A DNA stretch of 43,406 nt from Devosia riboflavina (GTDB lineage: Bacteria; Pseudomonadota; Alphaproteobacteria; Rhizobiales; Devosiaceae), in assembly GCF_000743575.1 (NCBI RefSeq), contig NZ_JQGC01000025.1:1-43406 (forward strand), in the 5' to 3' direction. The translations under genes and the position numbers were made by a program. The notes under the pieces are model-generated. The model was not told the origin of the DNA, did no database searches, and worked only from the letters and a program-made list of their open reading frames with translations. Numbering within the stretch: the first letter of the stretch is position 1; every line of letters starts with the position of its first letter. Below, piece by piece: positions 31,505 through 38,964 of this stretch.

Positions 31505-31534
31505 GGCCACAGAAGTGGCCCGGTTCCAAGGAAC
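31505..31534. promoter_or_regulatory. Two inverted repeats between divergent transglutaminase genes
   Basis: GGCCAC/GTGGCC (31505-31510, 31515-31520) and GTTCC/GGAAC (31523-31527, 31530-31534) lie in the 85-base gap between the two start codons. The second pair resembles two facing EcfG -35 elements, but no CGTT stands at the right distance on either side. They may be operators serving both genes. Confidence 0.35.
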
Positions 31535-31579
31535 TTTCCGAGTACTGCTTGGCTTTCCTGTCCACCACCGGAGGGGCCC

Positions 31580-32419
31580 ATGCGCTTTCTGATCGACTGC
31601 ACACTACAATACGAAGCGTTGACTGAGACCACATTGATCCTCAACGTTGAGGCGCAACATGGCGAGAGACAGCGCATCGTGCGCGAGAAGCTACTGATTC
31701 CAGACGGGGTCTCCAGCGAGACTCACGAAGTGCCCGAGACGAGGAATCGGTATCGCCGGATGATCCTGCCTGTTGGCGCGCACCGCATTCGCTATCGTGC
31801 GGAAGTCGAGACGAGTCCCGCCACTTTTGACGTTGAAGAGGTTTTGTCCCTCCCGGTCTCGGAACTACCTTTCGAGGTTATGCCCCACCTCCATCCATCA
31901 CGGTATTGCCCTTCGGACAGACTGGGACGCTTCGCGTGGAGGCAGTTCGGCGACATTGCCTCCGGGCATGAGAAGGTCGAGGCGATCTGCAACTGGATAT
32001 TTGAGAATGTCGACTACATTGCAGGCTCCAGCGACAGCAGCACGTCGGCGCACGAGACGTTCACATTCCGAGCAGGTGTCTGCAGGGACTTCGCTCACCT
32101 GGGCATCAGCTTCGCCCGGGCGCTAGGCATCCCGGCGCGCTTCGTTTCCGTCTATGCCTCGGATCTCAAGCCGCAGGACTTTCACGCGGTGTTCGAGGCT
32201 TACCTTGGCGGTCGTTGGTACATCTTTGATGCCACTAGGCTGTGTTCCATCGACCGGCTTATCAAGATTGCTGTGGGGCGAGACGCAGCGGACAGCGCTT
32301 TCGCAACGTACTATGGCCAGCTCAGTGGACCACCGAAGTCAATAACTGTGCGTCATGTCGACGGCGACCGCGAGGCTGACGAGGATTGGACGGTGGACGC
32401 CGTTAGCCTTTCCAACTGA
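31580..32419 (+). CDS. Transglutaminase-like cysteine protease family protein (second)
   Basis: A 279-residue protein related in layout to its divergent neighbour. A beta-rich N-terminal half begins MRFLIDCTLQYEALTETTLIL. The transglutaminase core follows with catalytic Cys in GVCRDFAHLGISFARALGIPARFVSVYA, His in FHAVFEAYLGGRWY and Asp in IFDATRL. ATG 31580 follows a GGAGGGG ribosome site; the frame to 31493 is longer but lies in the promoter gap. Substrate unknown. A hairpin 12 bases after the stop is a likely terminator. Confidence 0.87.
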   Translation: MRFLIDCTLQYEALTETTLILNVEAQHGERQRIVREKLLIPDGVSSETHEVPETRNRYRRMILPVGAHRIRYRAEVETSPATFDVEEVLSLPVSELPFEVMPHLHPSRYCPSDRLGRFAWRQFGDIASGHEKVEAICNWIFENVDYIAGSSDSSTSAHETFTFRAGVCRDFAHLGISFARALGIPARFVSVYASDLKPQDFHAVFEAYLGGRWYIFDATRLCSIDRLIKIAVGRDAADSAFATYYGQLSGPPKSITVRHVDGDREADEDWTVDAVSLSN

Positions 32420-32430
32420 TCGGCCTTCAA

Positions 32431-32449
32431 ACAAAGCCACGGGCTTTGT
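32431..32449 (+). terminator. Hairpin ACAAAGCC/GGCTTTGT after the second transglutaminase gene
   Basis: A perfect 8-base stem with a three-base loop, 12 bases after the stop codon. There is no long T-run after it, so termination strength is uncertain. Confidence 0.55.
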
Positions 32450-32849
32450 CATAGAGGTGTGCGTTCGGCACTGTCGGGAACGCGCCCTCATTCGGGACTT
32501 TCAGGCCGCTTTCGCAACTTCCCAAAAGCATAGGTAATCGGGCTGGTTCTGAGCATGAGGCGAGCTCCCTGATGTGATTGTGGTCAGAACGACCACCGAG
32601 AAGCAGGGAGACTATGATGGGATATTATATGGTGTTGACGGTTGAACGCCTCGCCGCCATGTTGCGATGACGCGCCAACCCCGGATACGATCGTAGAGAC
32701 CCCAGCGTCCACTTCGCGCCCCATTCCGGCCGTCCTGAGGCATTGGGAAAATCCAATGCCCTTACGCACGGTCTATTCCAAGGTAGTTCGGGCCTTGATC
32801 GTCAGAAAGGCTTTCAAGTTCTACCCGCCCCATGCCAGTACCCTTCGGG
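32450..32849. other. Intergenic stretch with a hairpin and an 18-codon ORF
   Basis: No clear gene. A perfect hairpin GTGGTC/GACCAC (32580-32585, 32591-32596) precedes an 18-codon ORF (32614-32670, starting MMGYYMV) that has a fair GGGAG ribosome site. This could be a leader peptide or chance. Confidence 0.35.
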
Positions 32850-32853
32850 TCTG

Positions 32854-32988
32854 TTAATATCCAGGCCACCTTTTTCTCGCCGTTCCCCAACTGCAACTTG
32901 AGCCCGGCGCAGGGCCGCGCGTTTTCTCGCCACCTATAAGCAGGGTGGCACATTCACGCTCCCGCCGGGTCAACTTGTCCCAAGCCAT
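32854..32988 (-). pseudogene. Fragment of a LuxR-type helix-turn-helix
   Basis: A 44-codon frame starts MAWDKLTRRERECATLLIGGEKTR, which matches the first helices of a LuxR-type DNA-binding domain ('LT.RE.EV..L...G'). After this the sequence becomes unrelated (GPAPGSSCSWG) and stops. The recognition helix is gone. It lies near the luxI/luxR locus and may be a piece of a lost regulator. Confidence 0.45.
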
Positions 32989-33025
32989 CGGGGGTCTCCA
33001 TTTCCGAAGAAGCTAATGACGCCGG

Positions 33026-33229
33026 TCAGGCTCGGCGAACCGCTGGCATCCTTCTAATCGGTCTGACCTTTGCGTGGTCGACCCAGAGGTTGGGCGGATT
33101 GGTATCCTGGTCGCTGACCTCCTCGGACAATCCTTCATCTTCGAAATCAGGATCCCCATCGAGGACATCGACGATAGCGATGAGTTGCTCGATAATTGTG
33201 CTCAAAGCTTCCCGTGTGTGCTTATCCAT
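33026..33229 (-). CDS. Small acidic protein in the luxI-radC operon
   Basis: A 67-residue protein. The N-terminal helix MDKHTREALSTIIEQLIAIVDVLDGD is followed by an acidic stretch (PDFEDEGLSEEVSDQD) and a basic tail. Small proteins with 'L...ID.LD..DGD.D.E..' and an acidic end are widespread in Rhizobiales without known function. It starts seven bases after the stop of radC, so it belongs to the same transcript. Confidence 0.6.
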   Translation of the reverse strand: MDKHTREALSTIIEQLIAIVDVLDGDPDFEDEGLSEEVSDQDTNPPNLWVDHAKVRPIRRMPAVRRA

Positions 33230-33236
33230 TGCGCCC

Positions 33237-33920
33237 TCATATAAGCTTCAGGCCGCGTAAGGATCTATGTCCGTTGCGACCAACGATAATGTGGTCATGG
33301 AGCGTGATGCGGAGAGGTTTGGCGGCTTCCTCAATCTCTCGCGTCATACGCACGTCGGCGGCGGATGGCGAGGGGTCGCCCGAGGGATGGTTGTGGACCA
33401 GAATAATGGCCGATGCGGAGAAATCGAGGGAGCGCCGAACAACCTCGCGAGGATAGACCTGGGTGTGGTCCACCGTCCCGACCTGCATCACTTCGTCAAT
33501 GATCAGCCTGTTTTTCCTGTCGAGGAAGAGAATCCGAAGCTGCTCAACGCTCTCGAACGCCATAGCCGCCCGGCAGTATTCGATGAGCTCAGACCACGAA
33601 GAAAGGATCGGCCGGTCATTCAGTAGGTTATCCTTGGCGACGTGTTGGGCGATGCTCAATGTCAGTGCCAGATGGGACGCCGTCTTGACGCCGATGCCCT
33701 CAATCTCCATGACCAGTTTGGCGGGAGCAGCAAGGACCTGCGGAAGCGATCCGAACCTTTCGAGGAGAGCTCGCGCACATAATTTGCTGCCGCGAACCCC
33801 GAGAGACGGCCGCAATAGGTTGCTTAGCATCCGCTCCTGCGTGTGCCTGTCCCAGAGAATTGGCGGCCTGGAGGAAAATGGTCCGACGGACGACTCCGCA
33901 AGCCCCTCATTTTTCTGCAT
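33237..33920 (-). CDS. radC: RadC family JAB-domain DNA repair protein
   Basis: A 227-residue RadC-type protein. The N-terminal helical part contains a helix-hairpin-helix-like IEGIGVKTASHLAL near residue 75; the JAB/MPN-like metalloprotease domain carries the zinc motif HNHPSGDPSPSAADV near residue 180. The exact role of RadC in recombination or repair is unsettled, and copies on mobile elements are frequent. The start at 33920 is one base from the luxI stop, so both genes are on one message. Confidence 0.9.
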   Translation of the reverse strand: MQKNEGLAESSVGPFSSRPPILWDRHTQERMLSNLLRPSLGVRGSKLCARALLERFGSLPQVLAAPAKLVMEIEGIGVKTASHLALTLSIAQHVAKDNLLNDRPILSSWSELIEYCRAAMAFESVEQLRILFLDRKNRLIIDEVMQVGTVDHTQVYPREVVRRSLDFSASAIILVHNHPSGDPSPSAADVRMTREIEEAAKPLRITLHDHIIVGRNGHRSLRGLKLI

Positions 33921-33921
33921 T

Positions 33922-34542
33922 TCAGGCCGCCTTCAGAGGGATTGAAAGCGAGAGGAGGCCACCTGTCACCTTGCCCCAGCGACGGGCACCAGCGAGCGCC
34001 GCTTCGGAAACATCGAAGTACGCGGGGAGCCAGTCCTCGCCGCCGATATCGATAGGATCACCGTGGATGTAGACGTTCCAGCCCATGCGCTTCCAGATCG
34101 CCAGCCATTTGACGTCTTGAATGCCACCGACCTGGCGGTAGCCCTTTGCCAGGCAGTACTCCATCACTGCCGCGCAACATTGGGCCTTAAGCACGAGGCC
34201 GCCGCCCTCGCGGCGTTCGGGAACTACGAAGCCACGGGTCCACTCCACGATGCTCGAATCTCGCGGCATCGGGATGAGGCTGCAGCTGTTCGGAAACACC
34301 TCGCTGAGCAGGTGTGGCAGGTGGGTCGGCACCAGCCGGGAGCCAGCCACGAACTCGTCGCCATCCATGACGACCAGATAAGCGGCCGCTGACGTATCAA
34401 ACGGGTCGATTTCGAGACCGTCGGGAGACTGTTGCACCCAGCCGAGCTCTTCGGCGTAAACGGCGTGCCTAGCCCGGAAAAAGGCGTCGAGTTCAAGCTG
34501 GAAGAGGTGTTCGTTGTCGCGGGTAACGAAGTGGAATTCCAT
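33922..34542 (-). CDS. Acyl-homoserine-lactone synthase, LuxI type
   Basis: A 206-residue autoinducer synthase. Conserved positions visible are the FFRARHAVYAEELGW element near residue 20, DPFDTSAAAYLVV, GSRLVPTHLPHLLSEVF, and SSIVEWTRGFVV with the conserved Glu and Arg. It makes an acyl-homoserine lactone from S-adenosylmethionine and an acyl carrier. ATG 34542 is chosen over upstream starts because GGGGG lies just before it. In the 128-base gap to luxR an imperfect dyad with core GTCC/GGAC (34599-34602, 34607-34610) is a weak lux-box candidate. Confidence 0.9.
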   Translation of the reverse strand: MEFHFVTRDNEHLFQLELDAFFRARHAVYAEELGWVQQSPDGLEIDPFDTSAAAYLVVMDGDEFVAGSRLVPTHLPHLLSEVFPNSCSLIPMPRDSSIVEWTRGFVVPERREGGGLVLKAQCCAAVMEYCLAKGYRQVGGIQDVKWLAIWKRMGWNVYIHGDPIDIGGEDWLPAYFDVSEAALAGARRWGKVTGGLLSLSIPLKAA

Positions 34543-34670
34543 GGTTGCCCCCATTGCTGATGGGAACAACCTGCAACTGGCTAAGGGATGCTACTATTGT
34601 CCGGAAGGACGGTTGACGCTGGGTCTCAGCGCCAAAAATCTATGCAGCATAGATAGTAAGCTCGGACCGC

Positions 34671-35396
34671 TCACAAAATGATTTGGCGGGATTTGAGCGC
34701 GCGAGCGACCGCATGTGTCGTCGTCGTAGCGTTGAGTTTCAGGCGGGTATGGGCGAGGTGTTCCTTCACAGTTCGCTCCGATAAATTCAGAATATCACCG
34801 ACGTCGCAGGCGTTCTTGCCATTGGCGATCCAGCGCAGAACTTCGCGCTCCCGCTCCGTTAGCCGGCCAAAGGGTCTTGCCTTCTGATCGTAAATTTCGA
34901 CAGCGCGCATTTCGGCGTGAATGCAGACTTGGTGAAGCATCGCGCGAGAGAGAGGAGCCAAATCCACCGGTCTGTCGGCCCCGAGTGAGACGACCGCCTG
35001 AACGCTCGAAGGGTCGCCCATGGGAAATCCAATGCCATCTGCGAGGCCAAGCGACTTCGCTTCGGAGGCAATTCGGCCGGCGACCCGAGTGCGTGGTGCC
35101 GCGTCCCGGGCTTCCTTCCAAGAGAACGGACGAGCCTGCGACAGCGAAAAGAGGCTCACCGGGTCGTGCCAAAAGTAAGCGCCTTCTCGATATCGATCGA
35201 GCCAGTTCGATGGCCAGCTATGAGCGATGACATAGGGTTCAGCATCTTCCCCGAGCGCCGGCAGACGCGTCATCATGAAATAGTCAAAACCATATCGCTT
35301 CAGTGCACCGGCAAAGTCGGCGACCAATCCTGTCAGTGTCTCATAGTGCTGACAGCGCTCGATAAACTCTATCGCTACGTCGACCAGCTCCCCCAA
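34671..35396 (-). CDS. LuxR-family quorum-sensing regulator
   Basis: A 241-residue receptor. The N-terminal autoinducer-binding domain spans about residues 15-165, with the Trp/Tyr/Asp pattern in WPSNWLDRYREGAYFWHDPV. The C-terminal LuxR helix-turn-helix is FGRLTEREREVLRWIANGKN and then ILNLSERTVKEHLAHTRLKLN. It lies directly upstream of luxI on the same strand and is its natural partner. An inverted repeat TTGCCA-N11-TGGCAA about 70 bases before the start may be a regulatory site. Confidence 0.92.
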   Translation of the reverse strand: MGELVDVAIEFIERCQHYETLTGLVADFAGALKRYGFDYFMMTRLPALGEDAEPYVIAHSWPSNWLDRYREGAYFWHDPVSLFSLSQARPFSWKEARDAAPRTRVAGRIASEAKSLGLADGIGFPMGDPSSVQAVVSLGADRPVDLAPLSRAMLHQVCIHAEMRAVEIYDQKARPFGRLTEREREVLRWIANGKNACDVGDILNLSERTVKEHLAHTRLKLNATTTTHAVARALKSRQIIL

Positions 35397-35465
35397 TGGA
35401 CCGCCCTCCGTATAATTACGGTCAGCATTCTATTCGGCGGCAAAACTAGTTCACAGTTCTGGGTT

Positions 35466-35488
35466 TTGCCAAATTTTACCAATGGCAA
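35466..35488. promoter_or_regulatory. Inverted repeat TTGCCA-N11-TGGCAA upstream of luxR
   Basis: Perfect 6-base arms with an AT-rich spacer lie in the 239-base gap before luxR, a region richer in A and T than its surroundings. This is a candidate regulator site; the spacing does not match classical lux boxes (about 20 bases in all). Confidence 0.35.
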
Positions 35489-35635
35489 GGATAAATCACA
35501 ATTGGCGACGCAACCTGTTTCTGCTAGCCGCCCACCGAAAACTCTCGTATTTCTATCAAACTCTGCTGCCGCACTATACGAGTTGGCCTTGAGTATTTGC
35601 GATGCTCGACTCTTTCTTGGAGTGGCTGGTTATCA

Positions 35636-35914
35636 ATGATCGCTGACTTTCGGTATCAGACTGTGCCCGGCCGCGACCAGGTGGTCATCAAGCTCTTTTG
35701 GGAAAACAACGAGCCCATGGGTCGCGTGATCGTTCCGAGCGCTATCGAGCAAGAGATGGATGAGGCCGACATGCCCAAGGCCGAGACGTTTCCGGTTTTC
35801 ACCGCAATCGGGTACGGCGTTTTGCTCGCTGGGAAATCGCAGCGGCCTTTGTGCCTCACTGGGGACCGCAGTGTCTGGGACACCAATTGGGGCCGGCTAA
35901 AGGAAGCTCATTGA
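35636..35914 (+). CDS. Hypothetical protein, 92 residues
   Basis: The product begins MIADFRYQTVPGRDQVVIKLFWENN and has alternating beta-like segments and a final acidic helix. ATG 35636 is preferred to the TTG 13 codons upstream. No family is recognised. Its stop region overlaps by seven bases the end of the convergent minus-strand gene (35908-36126). It belongs to a second cluster of small stress-type genes like that at 7.8-10 kb. Confidence 0.55.
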   Translation: MIADFRYQTVPGRDQVVIKLFWENNEPMGRVIVPSAIEQEMDEADMPKAETFPVFTAIGYGVLLAGKSQRPLCLTGDRSVWDTNWGRLKEAH

Positions 35915-36126
35915 CGTCCGGGAATGATCTCGATGATCCTGACATCCCTGCAATCGTCGCCGAGCGATCGGAGAGCTGCAACGACGTCGAGCATGCGTTC
36001 GTCAGCGCACTCAGCCTGACGACGGTGTTCGGGAACACTATGGAGGCCCTTGAGCACATTTCGAAGGCGAGCGATCTCCTGCTCACGCGATCGGGCCTCT
36101 TCGAGCTGCTGAATATAGGTGCTCAT
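35908..36126 (-). CDS. Hypothetical coiled-coil protein, 72 residues
   Basis: The N-terminal half (MSTYIQQLEEARSREQEIARLRNVLKG) is a charged helix with heptad-like spacing, likely a short coiled coil; the end forms strands (VRIIEIIPG). It starts one base after the stop of the 93-residue paralogue gene, so the two are one operon. The first paralogue at 7865 has no such partner. No family recognised. Confidence 0.6.
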   Translation of the reverse strand: MSTYIQQLEEARSREQEIARLRNVLKGLHSVPEHRRQAECADERMLDVVAALRSLGDDCRDVRIIEIIPGRQ

Positions 36127-36127
36127 T

Positions 36128-36409
36128 TCAGTTTAATTCCAGGAGGGTTGCAGCGATCGCCTCATCGATATGATCCTCAATCTCAAGGAAGATCGCTGCG
36201 ATGACGGCCCGGCGCTCAACGTCGTTGACTGCCTCGGCGGCGTCGATCTTGACCGCGAAGCTTCGTAGCTTGTGGTCGACGCGCAAAGAAAAGCCAACTC
36301 GGAATTCGATGAGCCCGAGATCACTCCAGAGGTCGACCATGAAGGTCTCGACATAGAGCTTATACTGCCCGATCAGTGTCGTGCTTAACCGGTCGACATA
36401 TTCCCGCAT
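36128..36409 (-). CDS. Hypothetical 93-residue protein (paralogue at 7865)
   Basis: The product (MREYVDRLSTTLIGQYKLYVETF...) has the same length as the protein from 7865-8146, with more than half of the residues identical, including VDLWS, GLIEFRVG, EIEDHIDE and the C-terminal ELN. The pair lies 28 kb apart on the same strand. Possible stress-related small protein; no family named. Three TATCC direct repeats lie just upstream of the start. Confidence 0.75.
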   Translation of the reverse strand: MREYVDRLSTTLIGQYKLYVETFMVDLWSDLGLIEFRVGFSLRVDHKLRSFAVKIDAAEAVNDVERRAVIAAIFLEIEDHIDEAIAATLLELN

Positions 36410-36423
36410 CGAAGCCCCCCGCC

Positions 36424-36446
36424 TATCCAGCTTATCCCTCTTATCC
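36424..36446. repeat. Three TATCC direct repeats spaced nine bases
   Basis: TATCC occurs at 36424, 36433 and 36442 with nine-base periodicity, 15-37 bases before the start of the 36409 gene. On the coding strand it reads as purine-rich GGATA repeats. It may be a binding site array or part of the leader. Confidence 0.4.
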
Positions 36447-36502
36447 CCCGTGAGTCATATGCTGGTATTGTGCGTGACAGGCACACAGATACGGAGGAAC
36501 CG

Positions 36503-36682
36503 ATGACCAGCGGCACCAGGAGAACTTTAGCTCAAATTCTCGGCGCAATGTCGGTTGCATCCTGTTCGGCATTGATCTTGGCCCCAATTGCAGCCAGTCA
36601 CGCAAAGTGGGAAATAGCACTCTCTGGGCTATTTCTGTCTGTTCTGCTAGCACTCGGTGCTGTGGTGGTGCAGAGACACTAG
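36503..36682 (+). CDS. Small two-span membrane protein
   Basis: A 59-residue protein with two hydrophobic segments (ILGAMSVASCSALILAPIA and ALSGLFLSVLLALGAVVV), so probably an inner membrane hairpin with short cytoplasmic ends. ATG 36503 follows a strong GGAGGAAC site. No family recognised. It is divergent from the paralogue operon. Confidence 0.55.
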   Translation: MTSGTRRTLAQILGAMSVASCSALILAPIAASHAKWEIALSGLFLSVLLALGAVVVQRH

Positions 36683-36745
36683 ATCCTATCACTGTTGACT
36701 TCAAATCCCTCCAATGACAACGTAAGGATTGGGGGAGAAAACATC

Positions 36746-36946
36746 TTGAAAATACTTATGGGAACTGCAGCCGCCGTGGCGTTGCTGCTTTCGATCGATA
36801 CGGGCGTATACGCTCAGAGCGACATGGACTGCAAGGATTTCAGCTCCTGGCGCGAAGCTCAGGAATTCTACGAACGGAGCGGTCCGGGCGACCCCCATGA
36901 TCTTGACCGCGATCGGGATGGCGTTGCCTGCGAGAGTTTGCGCTGA
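36746..36946 (+). CDS. Excalibur calcium-binding domain protein, secreted
   Basis: A 66-residue protein with an N-terminal signal (LKILMGTAAAVALLLS, then VYAQ) and one Excalibur domain: DCKDFSSWREAQEFYE followed by DPHDLDRDRDGVACESL, where the DxDxDG loop binds calcium and the two cysteines flank it. TTG 36746 with GGGGGAG upstream is the likely start. Such proteins act at the cell surface; the ligand is unknown. Confidence 0.75.
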   Translation: MKILMGTAAAVALLLSIDTGVYAQSDMDCKDFSSWREAQEFYERSGPGDPHDLDRDRDGVACESLR

Positions 36947-37159
36947 TCTTCAGAGACGAGTTTTTGGTGTATGCATTTGCGTAGACATCACGTCCCGCGA
37001 AAAGTTCAAAACCGCCAGCTGCAAGGCGCACCTTTGAAGACATTCAGAACGTCTCCGCGAAATCCTGAAAGCGGACACTTTTGGAGTCAATTCGTGCGCG
37101 CACGGGCCTTCTAATCTACAGTGAACCCTAGCCTCCAAAAGCTCTCGAAAAGCATCACG
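36947..37159. other. Convergent intergenic gap
   Basis: 213 bases between convergent genes. No clear terminator or gene was recognised. Confidence 0.3.
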
Positions 37160-37900
37160 TTATCCGACCACATCCAGCAGAAGTTTTAGGGCTAGTATGA
37201 GTAGCAGACCTTGGATGATCGGGCCGAACCAGCGCTCGGGTACCAAACTGGCCACCCGCGATCCAACGAACATGCCTGCTAGCATCGGAAAGCACGCCAA
37301 AGCGCTGAGAGCGAGAAGCTCCTGATCAAGTAATCCCGTAAGGCCAAGCACCACGACCTGGGTGGCCCCACACAGCAGGAAAAAGCAGGAGATGGCTCCG
37401 CCGAAACTGCGCCTTTGCAGCCCCAGCGCACTGAAATAGGTTACTGAAGCCGGTGCCGACAGGCCCGCTGCGCCGTGAAGAAAGCCCGACAACAACCCGG
37501 CAGGTACAGAAACAATACGAACTTGCCCGGCGGTCAGCACCCAGTGAGGCCGCGTCAGGCGGAAGATTAGATAGGCGAAGACCGTGACGCACAGCACCAC
37601 GGCGAGCCAGTCGCTGGGCACACGCGCCAATGCCAGACTGCCAGCGGTCACGGCCAGCCCGGCAAAGATCAGGAAACGCCCAAGATAGGGCACGCTACGG
37701 ATCTCCGAGCGAGAAGCAAACGCCTGCGAAAGATTGGTCGCAATATTTGGAATGAGTAGGATGACCACAGCCATGCGGACATCGTAGAGAATGGCGAGGG
37801 CGGGCGCGACGAAGAGCGGCGCGCCGGCTCCCGTGAGCCCCTTCAGCACGCCGCCGCCAAACAGGCAGGCCGCGACAACCACCAATGCTACGGAGTCCAT
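37160..37900 (-). CDS. TauE/SafE family membrane exporter (second)
   Basis: A 246-residue membrane protein with about eight hydrophobic helices and the family repeats FGGGVLKGLTGAGAPLFVAPAL and SVPAGLLSGFLHGAAGLSAP. It starts two bases after the stop of the ABC ATPase gene, so it is the last gene of the sugar operon. TauE/SafE proteins export sulfite, sulfonates or other small anions, so the operon's substrate may release such an anion. Confidence 0.88.
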   Translation of the reverse strand: MDSVALVVVAACLFGGGVLKGLTGAGAPLFVAPALAILYDVRMAVVILLIPNIATNLSQAFASRSEIRSVPYLGRFLIFAGLAVTAGSLALARVPSDWLAVVLCVTVFAYLIFRLTRPHWVLTAGQVRIVSVPAGLLSGFLHGAAGLSAPASVTYFSALGLQRRSFGGAISCFFLLCGATQVVVLGLTGLLDQELLALSALACFPMLAGMFVGSRVASLVPERWFGPIIQGLLLILALKLLLDVVG

Positions 37901-37902
37901 TC

Positions 37903-38964
37903 CTAAAGCTTCGCTCCATCGTTGATACGCAGGCCACCTCGATCAAAGCGATGCAGATTGGATCGGGAAACCCCGATCGGCAGCGTGGCGCCTGGTTTTA
38001 TCTCGACCTGTCCGGAAAGAGTCACGGTAACCCCGTGATGGGAGTTTGGCAGCCGGCCATGCAAGATCGTCACGTCACCAAGATGTTCGACGACCTCGAC
38101 TGCAATCGATCCCAGGCCAACGTCGGCTGGCCCCGCCACCAGATGCTCGGGCCGCACGCCGAGCGAATGCGTCGTGGCGAAGTCACCGGCGATACCTTCA
38201 GAAAGTGCCGAGGTCGGAAAGATGTTCATGCGCGGACTGCCGATAAAGGCAGCGACGAATAGGTTCCGCGGATAATTGTATAGATCGAGCGGCGAACCAG
38301 TCTGCTCGACACGACCGCCGTTGAGCACCACGATCTGGTCGGCCATGGTCATCGCCTCCACTTGATCATGAGTGACGTAGATCATAGTCGTTCCCAAGTC
38401 CCGGTGCAGGTTGGATATCTCAACTCGCATCTGCACGCGCAATTCGGCATCAAGATTGCTTAGCGGCTCATCGAACAGGAACAGACGTGGTTCGCGCACG
38501 ATAGCGCGGCCGATCGCAACACGCTGCCGTTGGCCGCCAGACAACTGGCGCGGCTTGCGTCGCAAGAGCGGCTCGATCTTCAGGATTTTCGCAGCACGGG
38601 AGACACGCTCGGCGATCTCTGCCTTGCGCATCTTTGCTGTCTCCAAACCAAAAGACAGATTCTGATAGACGTCCATATGCGGATAGAGCGCATAGGACTG
38701 AAACACCATGGCGATCCCTCGGCGCGAGGCAGGCGCCTCGTTCATGCGCTGGCCATCGATCACCAGATCGCCGCTCGTGATCGGCTCGAGGCCGGCAATC
38801 ATCCGCAGCAAGGTGGATTTGCCGCAGCCGGACGGACCGACAAAAACCACGAAACTGCCGGGCTTTATGGCTAGGTCAATGCCGTGGATGATCGGTACAT
38901 CACCATAGGACTTGCAGATATTGGTGAGTTCAAGCGCAGCGGCAGACGAAGTCGGAAGGGTCAT
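37903..38964 (-). CDS. Sugar ABC transporter ATPase, MsmK/UgpC type
   Basis: A 353-residue CUT1-type ATPase: Walker A GPSGCGKST, Q-loop MVFQSYALYPHMDV, signature LSGGQRQR, Walker B LFLFDEPLSNLD, H-loop THDQVEAM, and a C-terminal regulatory beta domain (from about residue 235) with the SLGVRPEHL element. It energises uptake of a sugar or polyol with the two permeases. The start overlaps the permease stop (ATGA). Confidence 0.93.
   Translation of the reverse strand: MTLPTSSAAALELTNICKSYGDVPIIHGIDLAIKPGSFVVFVGPSGCGKSTLLRMIAGLEPITSGDLVIDGQRMNEAPASRRGIAMVFQSYALYPHMDVYQNLSFGLETAKMRKAEIAERVSRAAKILKIEPLLRRKPRQLSGGQRQRVAIGRAIVREPRLFLFDEPLSNLDAELRVQMRVEISNLHRDLGTTMIYVTHDQVEAMTMADQIVVLNGGRVEQTGSPLDLYNYPRNLFVAAFIGSPRMNIFPTSALSEGIAGDFATTHSLGVRPEHLVAGPADVGLGSIAVEVVEHLGDVTILHGRLPNSHHGVTVTLSGQVEIKPGATLPIGVSRSNLHRFDRGGLRINDGAKL

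Noticed and set aside
31505..31555. EcfG promoters for the divergent transglutaminase genes
   Set aside because: Facing GTTCC and GGAAC elements exist but neither has CGTT at 16-17 bases.
32762..32953. A 63-codon minus-strand ORF ending YLGIDRA
   Set aside because: It looks protein-like in part but has no supported start and overlaps the LuxR fragment in another frame. The evidence is too weak to call a gene.
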